Shown here: piece after piece, positions 35,855-44,878 of the stretch
How positions within the stretch are numbered: the stretch's first letter is position 1
Layout: every line of letters starts with the position of its first letter
Assembly: GCF_022965755.1 (NCBI RefSeq)
Contig: NZ_CP095187.1
Coordinates: 1,116,001 to 1,180,000, forward strand
Length of the DNA stretch: 64,000 bases
Reading direction: 5' to 3'
From: Pseudoxanthomonas sp. F37
Lineage (GTDB): Bacteria; Pseudomonadota; Gammaproteobacteria; Xanthomonadales; Xanthomonadaceae
Position numbers and translations under genes: made by a program
The notes under the pieces: generated by a model
Told to the model about the DNA's origin: nothing
Seen by the model: only the letters and a program-made list of their open reading frames with translations
The model's database searches: none

Positions 35855-37114
35855 ATGGCGAACATCTTCACCCGTACCGCCGATGGCGTGATGGACTGGT
35901 TCAACGCGCGCGCGCCGGGCTTCATGCCCGTGTACCGCAAGCACATGAGCGAGTACTACGCGCCCAAGAACTTCAACATCTGGTACATCTTCGGCGTGCT
36001 GTCGATCGTGGTGCTGGTCAACCAGATCCTGACCGGCATCTTCCTGACGATGCACTTCAAGCCGAGCGCGGCGGAAGCCTTCGCCTCGGTCGAGTACATC
36101 ATGCGCGACGTGGAGTGGGGCTGGCTGATCCGCTACATGCACAGCACCGGCGCCTCGCTGTTCTTCATCGTGGTCTACATCCACATGTTCCGCGGCCTGA
36201 TGTACGGCTCGTACCAGAAGCCGCGCGAGCTGGTGTGGATCCTGGGCATGCTGATCTACCTGGTGCTGATGGCCGAAGCCTTCCTGGGCTACGTGCTGCC
36301 GTGGGGCCAGATGTCGTTCTGGGGCGCCAAGGTCATCATCTCGCTGTTCGGCGCCATCCCGGTGATCGGCAACGGCCTGACCGAGTGGATCATGGGCGAC
36401 TACCTGCCCAGCGACGCCACCCTGAACCGCTTCTTCGCCCTGCACGTCATCGCGCTGCCGCTGGTGTTGCTGCTGCTGGTGGTGCTGCACATCTTCGCGC
36501 TGCACGAAGTCGGTTCCAACAACCCCGACGGCGTGGAGATCAAGAAGGGCCCGAAGGGCAACCGCTGGTCGCCCACCGCGCCGGCCGACGGCGTGCCGTT
36601 CCACCCGTACTACACGGTGAAGGATGGCTTCTATGTCGGCGGCTTCCTGATCATCGCGGCCTTCATCGTGTTCTTCGCTCCCGCCATGGGCGGCTGGTTC
36701 CTGGAGCACGACAACTTCACCGAGGCCAACAAGCTGGTCACGCCGGCGCACATCAAGCCGGTGTGGTACTACACGCCCTACTACGCGATGCTGCGCGTGG
36801 TTCCGCACAAGCTGAGCGGCGTGCTGGTGATGTTCGGCGCCATCGCGATCCTGTTCCTGGTGCCGTGGCTGGACCGCGCGAAGGTGAAGTCCTACCGCTA
36901 CCGTGGCCTGATGTCCAAGGTGCTGCTGGGCCTGTTCGCCATCAGCTTCGTCTGGCTGGGCAAGATCGGCGCCGGCCCGGGCACGGACCCGGTGGAAACC
37001 ATCGTCGGCCGCTTCCTGACCGCATTCTACTTCCTGTTCTTCCTGACCATGCCGATCTGGACCAAGATCGACAAGACCAAGCCAGTGCCCGAGCGGGTGA
37101 CGACGCATGACTAA
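35855..37114 (+). CDS. petB: cytochrome b of the bc1 complex
   Basis: 419 residues with eight membrane segments. Haem-ligating histidines are in RYMHSTGASLFFIVVYIHMF and in the FFALHVIALPLVLLLLVVLHIFALH helix. The quinol-oxidation region PVWYYTPYYAMLR replaces the usual PEWY with PVWY. The C-terminal extra segments are normal for proteobacterial cytochrome b. Its stop overlaps the petC start by eight bases. Confidence 0.97.
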   Translation: MANIFTRTADGVMDWFNARAPGFMPVYRKHMSEYYAPKNFNIWYIFGVLSIVVLVNQILTGIFLTMHFKPSAAEAFASVEYIMRDVEWGWLIRYMHSTGASLFFIVVYIHMFRGLMYGSYQKPRELVWILGMLIYLVLMAEAFLGYVLPWGQMSFWGAKVIISLFGAIPVIGNGLTEWIMGDYLPSDATLNRFFALHVIALPLVLLLLVVLHIFALHEVGSNNPDGVEIKKGPKGNRWSPTAPADGVPFHPYYTVKDGFYVGGFLIIAAFIVFFAPAMGGWFLEHDNFTEANKLVTPAHIKPVWYYTPYYAMLRVVPHKLSGVLVMFGAIAILFLVPWLDRAKVKSYRYRGLMSKVLLGLFAISFVWLGKIGAGPGTDPVETIVGRFLTAFYFLFFLTMPIWTKIDKTKPVPERVTTHD

Positions 37115-37853
37115 GACTTTCGCCTCTCGCCTAGCTGTCTTCGCCAGCGGGTTGCTGATCTCGTTCTCCGCGTCCGCCGCCGGCGGCGGCGCCACGCTCC
37201 AGGCCGGCAACGACCTGAGCGACCGCGCCTCGCTGCAGCGCGGTGCGCAGCTGTACATGAACTACTGCGCGGGCTGCCATTCGCTGAAGTACATGCGCTA
37301 CTCGCGCATGGCCGAGGACCTGGGCCTGACCGAAGACGAGGTGATGAAGAACCTCAACTTCACCGGCGCCAAGTTCGGCGAGCAGGTGCAGGTGTCCATG
37401 CCCGCCGCGGGCGGCGAGAAATGGTTCGGCAAGATGCCGCCGGACCTGAGCGTGATCTCGCGCGTGCGCGGCAGCGACTGGATCTACACCTACCTGAAGT
37501 CCTTCTACCTGGACGAATCGCGCCCGCTGGGCTGGAACAACCAGCTGTTCCCCAACGCCTCCATGCCCAACCCGCTGTGGGAGCTGCAGGGCCTGCAGCA
37601 CGCCGAGTTCGGCCCGGTCGATCCGGCCACCGGCGAGCGCCATGTCGAGGGCCTGAAGGTGGCGCAGGCCGGCCGCCTGAGCGCGCAGGAGTTCGACCAG
37701 ACCGCGCGCGACATCACCAACTTCCTGGAGTATGTCGGCGAGCCGGCGGCCCTGAAGCGCCAGAGCATCGGTGTGTGGGTGATCCTGTTCCTGGCGGCGC
37801 TGACGTTCCTGGCCTACCTGCTGAAGCAGGAGTACTGGAAGGACGTCCACTAG
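37107..37853 (+). CDS. petC: cytochrome c1
   Basis: 248 residues. A signal peptide (to about residue 24) is followed by the haem attachment site CAGCH (near residue 53) and a C-terminal membrane anchor (VWVILFLAALTFLAYLL). The PPDLSVISRVRGSDWIYTYL block holds the Pro-rich haem pocket; the Met ligand is likely in NASMPNPLWEL. It completes the bc1 complex with petA and petB. Confidence 0.96.
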   Translation: MTKTFASRLAVFASGLLISFSASAAGGGATLQAGNDLSDRASLQRGAQLYMNYCAGCHSLKYMRYSRMAEDLGLTEDEVMKNLNFTGAKFGEQVQVSMPAAGGEKWFGKMPPDLSVISRVRGSDWIYTYLKSFYLDESRPLGWNNQLFPNASMPNPLWELQGLQHAEFGPVDPATGERHVEGLKVAQAGRLSAQEFDQTARDITNFLEYVGEPAALKRQSIGVWVILFLAALTFLAYLLKQEYWKDVH

Positions 37854-37875
37854 CGAGGTCGCGTCCGACGCCACG

Positions 37876-37934
37876 GTGCGGGCCGCATGCCCGCACCCAC
37901 GGGGCAAAAGCCAGGCCGGGGTTGCTTGGCTTTT
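37876..37934 (+). terminator. terminator region of petABC, two hairpins
   Basis: GTGCGGGC and GCCCGCAC (37876-37896) form one hairpin. AAAAGCCA (37906-37913) and TGGCTTTT (37927-37934) form a second that ends in a T run, as expected of a Rho-independent terminator. Confidence 0.65.
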
Positions 37935-38032
37935 CCCGGCGGGGATTGCACACTCAGGGACCGTGGCGACCGTCGGCAAGGGGCTGGCGGCGTCGGTGCG
38001 ATCGGCGGATTCCGGTCGTCGGAGAGCCGTGA

Positions 38033-38668
38033 ATGGCTGCGAGCCCACGTATGCGCAATACACTGACGTTGTTTTCCTCCACCGATGACGTGCTGTGCCA
38101 CCGCGTGCGGCTGGTGCTTGCCGCCAAGGGCGTCACCTACGACCTGGTCCCGGTGGATCCGCAGAATCCGCCCGAAGACCTCATCGACCTCAATCCCTAC
38201 CATTCCGTGCCCACCCTGGTGGAGCGCGATCTGGTGCTGTACGCCGCGTCCGTGGTCAGCGAATACCTGGACGAGCGCTATCCGCATCCGCCGCTGATGC
38301 CGGTGGACCCGCTTTCGCGTGCCCGCCTGCGGCTGGCGATGCTGCGCATCGAACACGACTGGGTGCCGCAGGTGCAAGCCATCCAGCTGGGCAACAAGCA
38401 GCAGGCCGAGGCCGGCCGCAAGCGGCTGAAGGAGCTGCTGACCGCATCGGTGCCGCTGTTCAAGGCCAGCAAGTTCTTCCTCAATCCCGAAATGAGCCTG
38501 GCCGACTGCGCGATGGCCCCGATCATCTGGCGCCTGCCGTCGCTGGACGTGCCGCTGCCGAAGGACGGCAAGGCCATCGACGACTACGGCAACCGCATCT
38601 TCCGTCACCCCGGATTCCTGCGCAGCCTGACCGACGCGGAAAGGAAGCTGCGCGAGATCCCGGCCTGA
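38033..38668 (+). CDS. sspA: stringent starvation protein A (glutathione S-transferase fold)
   Basis: 211 residues from MAASPRMRN, with GGAGAG seven bases upstream; an internal ATG six codons later is possible. A thioredoxin-like N-domain (LFSSTDDVLCHRVRLVLAAKGV) and a helical C-domain give the GST fold without a clear catalytic residue. SspA binds RNA polymerase and alters promoter choice under stress. The sspA-sspB pair is conserved directly downstream of petABC in many proteobacteria, as here. Confidence 0.93.
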   Translation: MAASPRMRNTLTLFSSTDDVLCHRVRLVLAAKGVTYDLVPVDPQNPPEDLIDLNPYHSVPTLVERDLVLYAASVVSEYLDERYPHPPLMPVDPLSRARLRLAMLRIEHDWVPQVQAIQLGNKQQAEAGRKRLKELLTASVPLFKASKFFLNPEMSLADCAMAPIIWRLPSLDVPLPKDGKAIDDYGNRIFRHPGFLRSLTDAERKLREIPA

Positions 38669-38728
38669 CCGGCGAACGCGCCAGGCTGGCCGCACGCCGC
38701 CGCGCCGCGATGGCCGCCGAGAAATGAA

Positions 38729-39181
38729 ATGACCGACGCCTCCTCCCGCATGACCAGCCACCGCCCGTACCTGCTGCGGGCGTTGAACGAATGGATCGCC
38801 GACAACGGCATGACGCCGCACCTGCTGGTGGACGCCACCCAGGCCGGCGTGCAGGTGCCTGCCAGTGCGGTGAAGGAAGGCAAGGTGGTGCTGAACATCG
38901 CCGAGCGCGCGGTCGTGCGGCTGACGATCGACAACGAGGCGGTCAGTTTCACCGCGCGCTTCGGCGGCGTGAGCCAACCGGTCTACGTGCCCATCAGCGC
39001 CGTGCTGGCGATCTACTCGCGCGAGACGGGGCAGGGCATGGCGTTGCCCGAAGACGTGACGCACGATGCCGACACGGACGCAGCGGGCGGCGATGACGCG
39101 CCCATGACGGATACCCCGCCCGACGACGACACCCCGCCGCCCGGCGGCAAACGCCCGCCCTTCCTGCGCGTGGTCAAGTAG
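38729..39181 (+). CDS. sspB: ClpXP protease specificity-enhancing factor
   Basis: 150 residues. The folded domain (about 1-110) begins MTSHRPYLLRALNEWIADNGMTPHLLVD, the family signature, and includes NIAERAVVRLTI. An acidic linker follows, and the end (PPFLRVVK) is the short motif that docks onto ClpX. SspB delivers ssrA-tagged proteins to ClpXP. It is 60 bases downstream of sspA on the same strand. Confidence 0.95.
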   Translation: MTDASSRMTSHRPYLLRALNEWIADNGMTPHLLVDATQAGVQVPASAVKEGKVVLNIAERAVVRLTIDNEAVSFTARFGGVSQPVYVPISAVLAIYSRETGQGMALPEDVTHDADTDAAGGDDAPMTDTPPDDDTPPPGGKRPPFLRVVK

Positions 39182-39220
39182 GCCGGACCGCCGCCGCCTG
39201 CCGAAGGCGCCGCGCGATGC

Positions 39221-39556
39221 TCAGTGCGGGTCCAGGGGCGTTACCGACGGCGCCACCGGGCCCACGAACGACACCAGCCTTCCCTGGCGCAGGACCAGCC
39301 GGCCGACATGGCGGTCGGTGCCGTCGTGCGAGTACTCGAAACGGAAACTGCGCTCGAATCCCAGCCAGCCGTCCTCGCCACGGCGCAGGCGCAGGCCGTT
39401 GGCGTGCACGCTCTGGTCCAGCCAGATCACCCCCGCCGCCTTGCAGGCATTGCGGCCCAACTCGCCGGCGCGTTCCGCCGCTGCGCGCGCCGCATTCCAG
39501 TAGGCGAAACCGGCGCCGGCCGCCAGCAGCCACAGCAGGGCGCTCAACGGCGACAT
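39221..39556 (-). CDS. DUF3301 family small membrane-anchored protein
   Basis: 111 residues. One N-terminal membrane segment (ALLWLLAAGAGFAYWNAARAA) is followed by a helical stretch with ACKAAGVIWLDQSVHANGLRLRR and a domain with SFRFEYSHDGTDRHVGRLVL, matching DUF3301. Function unknown. It starts just before nadC's stop on the same strand, seven bases apart, so it is probably the last gene of the trm112-nadC operon. Confidence 0.8.
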   Translation of the reverse strand: MSPLSALLWLLAAGAGFAYWNAARAAAERAGELGRNACKAAGVIWLDQSVHANGLRLRRGEDGWLGFERSFRFEYSHDGTDRHVGRLVLRQGRLVSFVGPVAPSVTPLDPH

Positions 39557-39563
39557 GCAGGAC

Positions 39564-40430
39564 TCATGGCGCCGGGCCCAGCTTCATCGACAGGTCGATC
39601 GCGCGGACGTGCTTGGTCAGACCGCCGATGGACACGAAGTCCACGCCGTCGGCGGCGATGCCGCGCAGCGTGGTCATGTCCACGCTGCCCGACACTTCCA
39701 GCGGGATGCGCCCGTTGAACGGCGGCGCCTTGGCACGACGGACCGCCTCACGACGGGATGCGGCATCGAAGTCGTCGATCAGGATGCGTTCGCAGCCTTC
39801 GGCCAGCGCTTCGTCCAGCTGCGCCAGCGTCTCCACTTCCACGATCAGCGGCAGCGCGGGCTGCGCGGCGCGGGCGGCGCGGATCGCGGCCGTGAGGGAA
39901 CCGGCGGCACGCACGTGGTTCTCCTTCAGCATCACCGCGTCGTACAGGCCGATGCGGTGGTTCTGTCCGCCGCCGCAGCGGACGGCGTACTTCTGCGCCA
40001 GGCGCAGGCCGGGCAGGGTCTTGCGGGTGTCCAGGACCGTGCAGCCGGTGCCCTGCACGGCCTCCACGTAGGCAGCCGTGGTGGTGGCGGTGCCCGACAG
40101 CGTCTGCAGGAAGTTCAGCGCAGTGCGTTCGGCGGTGACCAGTGCGCGCGTGCGGCCGGACAAGGTGGCCAGCACGGTGCGGGCGGGTACCCGGTCGCCG
40201 TCCTGCACGCGCCAGTCGATGCGCACCTGCGGATCGAGCGCGCGGTGGCAGGCGTCGAACCACGGACGGCCTGCGATGACGGCGTCTTCCTTGCAGAGCA
40301 GGTAGGCGATGTCGGCGGTGTCGGGCAGCAGCGCGGCGGTGACATCCCCGCTGCCGACATCCTCGGCCAGCGCACGCGCGACATCGGAGGCCACGAGGTC
40401 CGCCGGGGGTGGCGTCGGAGGCAGGCTCAT
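39564..40430 (-). CDS. nadC: nicotinate-nucleotide pyrophosphorylase (carboxylating)
   Basis: 288 residues. The N-terminal domain (ALAEDVGSGDVTAALL) and the barrel with DTRKTLPGLRLAQKYAVRCGGG are diagnostic. It converts quinolinate and PRPP to nicotinate mononucleotide in NAD synthesis. Its start overlaps the stop of the upstream Trm112-like gene by four bases. Confidence 0.96.
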   Translation of the reverse strand: MSLPPTPPPADLVASDVARALAEDVGSGDVTAALLPDTADIAYLLCKEDAVIAGRPWFDACHRALDPQVRIDWRVQDGDRVPARTVLATLSGRTRALVTAERTALNFLQTLSGTATTTAAYVEAVQGTGCTVLDTRKTLPGLRLAQKYAVRCGGGQNHRIGLYDAVMLKENHVRAAGSLTAAIRAARAAQPALPLIVEVETLAQLDEALAEGCERILIDDFDAASRREAVRRAKAPPFNGRIPLEVSGSVDMTTLRGIAADGVDFVSIGGLTKHVRAIDLSMKLGPAP

Positions 40431-40696
40431 CGGGCGGGGAAGTCGTCCGCCTGCGCGGTGGCGATGGCTTCCTCGGCGAGCAGGACGGGAATGCCGTCCT
40501 CGACGCGATAGACGGTCTTGCGGTCGTGCGTCACCAGGGCTTCGCGCAGCGCCTCGGACTGCGGCGAGTCATCGGCGCGCCTGACCCGGCCCGCGGCGAT
40601 GGCGCGATTCAGCGCTTCCAGGCCGCGCGCTTCCAGCACGGCCAGCGGCTGGCGGGTGGACGGGCAGCACAGGAGGTCCAGCAGTTTGCGGTCCAT
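40427..40696 (-). CDS. Trm112/YcaR-like small protein
   Basis: 89 residues. MDRKLLDLLCCPSTRQPL and the VYRVEDGIPVLLAEEA block match the Trm112 family. Most members have a zinc site of four cysteines; only the CCP pair is seen here, so the site is incomplete, as in many bacterial members. It overlaps nadC and is divergent from purE. Confidence 0.85.
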   Translation of the reverse strand: MDRKLLDLLCCPSTRQPLAVLEARGLEALNRAIAAGRVRRADDSPQSEALREALVTHDRKTVYRVEDGIPVLLAEEAIATAQADDFPAR

Positions 40697-40733
40697 GGAG
40701 GTGGGGACTCGATCGGTGGTTCAGTCAGGAGGG

Positions 40734-40739
40734 TAGAAT
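40734..40739 (+). promoter_or_regulatory. possible -10 element for purE
   Basis: TAGAAT lies 24 bases before the purE ATG in the 67-base gap between the divergent trm112-like and purE starts. No convincing -35 box is visible, so the leader would be very short. Confidence 0.3.
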
Positions 40740-40763
40740 ACGTCTTTGCGACCGAGGACGGCC

Positions 40764-41273
40764 ATGACCGCCAGCGTATCCAGCCCCGTGGTGGGCATCG
40801 TGATGGGTTCCCGCTCCGACTGGGACACCATGCAGCACGCCGCGCAGAAACTGGACGCGCTGGGCGTGCCGTACGAGGTGAAGGTGGTCTCGGCGCACCG
40901 CACGCCCGACGTGCTGTTCTCGTACGCGGAGGCCGCCGCCCCGCGCGGCCTGCGCGCGATCATCGCCGGCGCTGGCGGCGCGGCGCACCTGCCGGGCATG
41001 CTGGCGGCCAAGACCGCGGTGCCCGTGCTGGGCGTGCCGGTGCAGTCGAAGGCGCTCAGCGGCATGGATTCGCTGCTGTCCATTGTGCAGATGCCCGCCG
41101 GCATTCCGGTGGCCACGTTCGCCATCGGCAACGCGGGTGCCGCCAACGCAGGCCTGTTCGCCGCGGCGATGCTCGCGCCGGAACATCCGGCCATCGGTGC
41201 GGCGCTGACCGCGTTCCGCACGCGCCAGACCGATGAGGTGATGGCGCACGACGATCCGCGCCAGCCACTATGA
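40764..41273 (+). CDS. purE: N5-carboxyaminoimidazole ribonucleotide mutase
   Basis: 169 residues from [11 protein letters not shown] at 40764. The class I PurE blocks are [23 protein letters not shown] and [14 protein letters not shown]. It rearranges N5-CAIR to CAIR in purine synthesis. The stop overlaps the purK start by four bases (ATGA). Confidence 0.96.
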   Translation: MTASVSSPVVGIVMGSRSDWDTMQHAAQKLDALGVPYEVKVVSAHRTPDVLFSYAEAAAPRGLRAIIAGAGGAAHLPGMLAAKTAVPVLGVPVQSKALSGMDSLLSIVQMPAGIPVATFAIGNAGAANAGLFAAAMLAPEHPAIGAALTAFRTRQTDEVMAHDDPRQPL

Positions 41274-42412
41274 CGACTGTCGGCATCCTGGGCGGGGGAC
41301 AGCTGGCGCGCATGATGGCGCTGGCCGGCGCACCCCTGGGCCTGCGCTTCCTGGTGATGGACACGGCGGCGGACGCCTGCGCGGGCCAGTTCGCGCCGCT
41401 GCTGGTCGGCGACTACCGCGACGAGTCGGCCCTGGCCGAGTTCGCCTCGAAGGTCGACGTGGCCACCTTCGATTTCGAGAACGTGCCGGCCGAAAGCGCG
41501 GAGTGGCTGGCGCAGCGTGTGCCCGTGTTCCCGAATCCGCGCGCGCTCGCGGTCGCGCAGGACCGGCTGGTCGAGAAGACCCTGTTCCGGGAGCTGGGCA
41601 TTCCGGTGGGTGAGTTCGCCGATGTCGCCTCGCATGCGCAACTGCGCGAAGAGGTGCAGCGTCTCGGGGGTGCCTGCATCCTGAAGACGCGCCGGCTGGG
41701 TTACGACGGCAAGGGCCAGTTCCGGCTCCGCTCGGTGGACGACGTAGGCGCGGCGTGGGAAGCGCTGGGCGCACAGGCGGCGACGGTCGGCCTGATCGTG
41801 GAGGCGTTCATCCCGTTCGAGCGCGAGTTGTCGGTGGTGGCGGTGCGGGGGCGCGACGGCGAATTCCGCACATGGCCTCTGACCGAGAACTGGCACGTGG
41901 ACGGCGTGCTGTCGGCCAGCCTGGCGCCGGCGCACATCGATGATGTCCAGGCGCACGCGGCGCGCGAACATGCGCGCAGGCTGGCCGAGGCGCTGGATTA
42001 CGTGGGCGTGTTCGCGCTGGAACTTTTCCATCGCGATGGCCACTGGCTGGCCAACGAGATGGCCCCGCGGGTGCACAACTCGGGGCACTGGACGATCGAA
42101 GGTGCGGAGACCTCGCAGTTCCAGAACCACCTGCGCGCCGTGCTCGGCCTGCCGCTGGGCGATACGCGCGCGCTGGGGCATGCGTGCATGTTGAACTGGA
42201 TCGGCGAGATGCCCGCCGCTGCGCCCGTGCTGCAGGAAGCGGGCGGTCATTGGCACGACTACGGCAAGGAGCCTCGCGCAGGGCGCAAGGTGGGTCATGC
42301 CACGTTGCGGGCCGACCATGCCGCAGCGCTCGCGCATGCGCTTGCACGCGTGGGTGTCGCCCTGGGGCGGCAGGCGCAGGTCGCGCCGGTCGTCGCCCGC
42401 CTCACCGCCTGA
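41270..42412 (+). CDS. purK: N5-carboxyaminoimidazole ribonucleotide synthase
   Basis: 380 residues, an ATP-grasp enzyme. It begins [34 protein letters not shown] is the ATP-binding loop and [17 protein letters not shown] the family signature near the end of the grasp domain. It makes N5-CAIR from AIR, bicarbonate and ATP, the substrate of PurE. Confidence 0.96.
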   Translation: MTTVGILGGGQLARMMALAGAPLGLRFLVMDTAADACAGQFAPLLVGDYRDESALAEFASKVDVATFDFENVPAESAEWLAQRVPVFPNPRALAVAQDRLVEKTLFRELGIPVGEFADVASHAQLREEVQRLGGACILKTRRLGYDGKGQFRLRSVDDVGAAWEALGAQAATVGLIVEAFIPFERELSVVAVRGRDGEFRTWPLTENWHVDGVLSASLAPAHIDDVQAHAAREHARRLAEALDYVGVFALELFHRDGHWLANEMAPRVHNSGHWTIEGAETSQFQNHLRAVLGLPLGDTRALGHACMLNWIGEMPAAAPVLQEAGGHWHDYGKEPRAGRKVGHATLRADHAAALAHALARVGVALGRQAQVAPVVARLTA

Positions 42413-42437
42413 CGTCGGCGCCCACATCCGGGAGCGA

Positions 42438-42464
42438 GGAACGGCCGGTTCACCTGGCCGTTCC
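42438..42464. terminator. hairpin between purK and a converging gene
   Basis: GGAACGGCC (42438-42446) and GGCCGTTCC (42456-42464) form a perfect 9-bp stem just after the purK stop. A second GC-rich hairpin (GCACGGC/GCCGTGC) follows. T runs are lacking. Confidence 0.5.
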
Positions 42465-42484
42465 GCACGGCGCGGTGCCGTGCC

Positions 42485-42910
42485 TCAGCGGCAACGCCCG
42501 AACCTGTCCGGCGAAGCGCCCGCCCCGCCCCTGGGGCCGGGCGGATTCTCCCAGTTGGTGCCCCGGCCGCCGCGCGGCCCCGGCGGATTGTTGTCCAGGT
42601 CCACCCAGCAACGCTTGGCCTGGTCCCACAAGCCGTAGCGGGGATGCCAGTAGCCGTACTGGGGATTGAAGTAGTACCCGTGCTTCACCACGACGAACTC
42701 GTAGCGCTTGCCGCCATGCCGGTACCAGCGGCGATCCGGCGACGTGCCGGGGCCACCCTTCCAGCCGGGCGGATTCTCCCAGTTGGTGCCGCGGCCGCCG
42801 GCCGGGCCGGGCGGGTTGTCGTCGCGGTCGCGTGGCGCGGCATCGGCGTTCGCCGACATCGCCAGCAGGACGGTGAGCAGGGATCCAGCCAATCCATAAC
42901 GCAGTGCCAT
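42485..42910 (-). CDS. exported Gly/Pro-rich protein with internal repeat
   Basis: 141 residues from MALRYGLAGSLLTVLLAMSANADA at 42910, a signal peptide with GGAGAACACC upstream. The mature protein consists of two near-identical segments (NPPGPAGGRGTNWENPPGWKG... and NPPGPRGGRGTNWENPPGPRG..., each about 29 residues ending SPDR) around a central part rich in Tyr and Trp (VVVKHGYYFNPQYGYWHPRYG). It is basic and probably flexible. I do not recognise a family; a cell-envelope role is only a guess. Confidence 0.75.
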   Translation of the reverse strand: MALRYGLAGSLLTVLLAMSANADAAPRDRDDNPPGPAGGRGTNWENPPGWKGGPGTSPDRRWYRHGGKRYEFVVVKHGYYFNPQYGYWHPRYGLWDQAKRCWVDLDNNPPGPRGGRGTNWENPPGPRGGAGASPDRFGRCR

Positions 42911-43011
42911 GGTGTTCTCCTCGGTGTGGGACCACGGCTCCGGGAACGCCTGCGCACTGGCGGCTGTTGACGCGCGGCCGCGCCGCATTCATCGGCCAGC
43001 CAGCGTCGCGC

Positions 43012-43038
43012 AAAGAAAACGGCCGGGTTTCCCCGGCC
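43012..43038 (-). terminator. Rho-independent terminator of sodB
   Basis: On the minus strand, GGCCGGG-GAAA-CCCGGCC is followed by GTTTTCTTTG, 41 bases after the sodB stop. The same hairpin and T tract end the TonB-receptor gene near 48.96 kb. Confidence 0.85.
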
Positions 43039-43078
43039 GCTTCCAAGTGCGGTGTCAACGTGCGGTGTCGACGCACGG

Positions 43079-43656
43079 TCAGCGCATGTTGCCGGCCACG
43101 AAATCCCAGTTGACCAGGGCCCAGAAGGACTCCACGTACTTCGGGCGCGCGTTGCGATAGTCGATGTAGTAGGCATGCTCCCACACGTCGATCGTCAGCA
43201 GCGGCTTGTCTTCGCCGGTCAGCGGGGTGGCGGCGTTGGAGGTGCTGACCAGCGCCAGCGAGCCGTCCGGGCGCTGCACCAGCCAGCCCCAGCCGGAACC
43301 GAAGGTGCCGATGGCGGTCTTGGTGAACTCTTCCTTGAACTTGGCGAAATCGCCGAAGGTCTTGTTGATCAGCTCGGCCAGCTTGCCGGTCGGCTCGCCG
43401 CCGCCGTTGGGCTTGAGGCAGTTCCAGTAGAAGGTGTGGTTCCAGACCTGCGCGGCGTTGTTGAACATGCCGCCCTGCGACTTGCGCACGATCTCCTCGA
43501 GCGGAGCCTCGGCGAACTCGGTGCCTTCGATCAGCTTGTTGAGGTTGTCCACATAGGTCTTGTGGTGCTTGCCGTAGTGGAAGTCGATCGTCTCGCCGGA
43601 GATGTGCGGCTCCAGGGCGGTGCGGTCGTAGGGCAGGGGGGCAGTTCGATGGCCAT
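43079..43656 (-). pseudogene. sodB: Fe/Mn superoxide dismutase gene with a one-base frameshift at codons 6-8
   Basis: From the ATG at 43656 (AAGGAAACC upstream) the frame reads MAIELPP and then goes wrong; in the next frame it continues [21 protein letters not shown] to the normal end [11 protein letters not shown]. The break lies in a run of six G on the plus strand (43636-43641), where seven would restore an uninterrupted 192-residue enzyme. All four metal ligands are intact: His in HYGKHHKTY, His in WNHTFYW, and Asp and His in DVWEHAYY. No other good start exists in the shifted frame. It is either a real recent loss, a phase-variable tract, or a homopolymer sequencing error. Confidence 0.9.
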
Positions 43657-43814
43657 GGCTCGGTTTCCTTGTGCTAGGCGGGTCAAGGGGCATGCCGGGC
43701 ATCGTCGGAGCGATGCCTGGGCTTACAATGGGCAATCCGCCGGCGAGGCCTGCGGAGCGGACCGAAAGTGTACCCGACGGCGGTTGGCAAACCGTCAAGG
43801 AAGGAGAAATCAGC

Positions 43815-44135
43815 ATGCCGGTGATGGAACGCATCCAGGCCGAAGTGGATGGCCACCCGATCGTCCTTTTCATGAAGGGCACGCCGCAGTTCCCGATGTG
43901 CGGCTTTTCCAGCCGCGCGGTGCAGGCGCTGCGCGATGCGGGCGCCGAGCACCTGTATACGATCAATGTGCTGGAAGAGCCGGAGATCCGCGCCAACCTG
44001 CCGCGCTACTCCAACTGGCCCACGTTCCCGCAACTGTTCATCAACGGCGAACTGATCGGCGGCTGCGACATCACCCTCGAACTGCACGAGTCCGGTGAAC
44101 TGCAGCGCATCGTCGCCGAGGCCCTTTCGCCGTGA
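43815..44135 (+). CDS. grxD: monothiol glutaredoxin, Grx4 type
   Basis: 106 residues from [11 protein letters not shown] at 43815, with AAGGAGAAATC upstream. The thioredoxin-fold active site is PMCGFSS (CGFS), and [19 protein letters not shown] holds the cis-Pro and glutathione-binding Gly-Gly. Such proteins carry 2Fe-2S clusters and take part in iron-sulfur delivery and iron regulation. It overlaps the following SDR gene by four bases. Confidence 0.95.
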   Translation: MPVMERIQAEVDGHPIVLFMKGTPQFPMCGFSSRAVQALRDAGAEHLYTINVLEEPEIRANLPRYSNWPTFPQLFINGELIGGCDITLELHESGELQRIVAEALSP

Positions 44136-44878
44136 GTCTGGTCGGCCTGCCTACCCGCGCGCCGCGCGCGCTGGATGGGCGCGTGATCCTGGTCAGCGGC
44201 GCGCATGGGGGATTGGGCAGCGCGGCGGCCGTCGCCTGCGCTCGCGCCGGTGCCACCGTGGTGCTGCTGGGCCGCAAGCTGCCGAAGTTGAATCGCGTGT
44301 ACGACGCGGTGGCGCAGGCCGGTGCGGAGCCCTTGCTGTATCCGCTGGACCTGGAAGGCGCCACGCCCGACGATTACGCGGAACTGGCCGATCGCCTGCG
44401 CGCGGAACTGGGGCGTCTGGACGGCGTGCTCCATTGTGCCGTGGAGTTCAAGGGGCTGACGCCGCTGGAGCACACCGACCCGGCCGCGTTCGCGCGCGCC
44501 ATGCATGTCAACCTGACGGCGCCCTGGTGGCTGTCGCAGGCGTGCCTGCCGCTGCTGCGGCAGTCGCAGGACGCGGCGCTGGTGTTCGCACTGGACGATC
44601 TGGAACGGGTCGGCCAGCCCTACTGGGGCGCCTACGGCATCGCCCAGCATGGCCTGGCCGCGATGGTGGGCATGTTGCATGCGGAACTGGCCTCGTCGTC
44701 CGTCCGTGTTTCCGCGCTGCAGCCGGGTCCGATGCGTACCGGCCTGAGGTCGCGGGCCTATGCGGACGACAACGACCTGCAGGCCCGCGAGGCGGGCGAT
44801 TACGCCGACGCCTGTGTCACCCTGCTGTCATCCGCGGGCGCCACCCATCGCGGTCAGGTCTGGAAAGTGCGCGCATGA
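44132..44878 (+). CDS. YciK-like SDR protein lacking catalytic Ser and Lys
   Basis: 248 residues with a Rossmann fold. The cofactor loop VSGAHGGLGSA corresponds to TGxxxGIG and fits NAD(P) binding. In the active-site region the sequence is FALDDLERVGQPYWGAYGIAQHGL: the Tyr is present, but the expected Lys four residues later is Gln, and the usual Ser stretch about 13 residues before is LDDLE. The product may therefore bind a cofactor without classic SDR catalysis. It sits in a tightly overlapped grxD-SDR-marC operon. Confidence 0.85.
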   Translation: MSLVGLPTRAPRALDGRVILVSGAHGGLGSAAAVACARAGATVVLLGRKLPKLNRVYDAVAQAGAEPLLYPLDLEGATPDDYAELADRLRAELGRLDGVLHCAVEFKGLTPLEHTDPAAFARAMHVNLTAPWWLSQACLPLLRQSQDAALVFALDDLERVGQPYWGAYGIAQHGLAAMVGMLHAELASSSVRVSALQPGPMRTGLRSRAYADDNDLQAREAGDYADACVTLLSSAGATHRGQVWKVRA

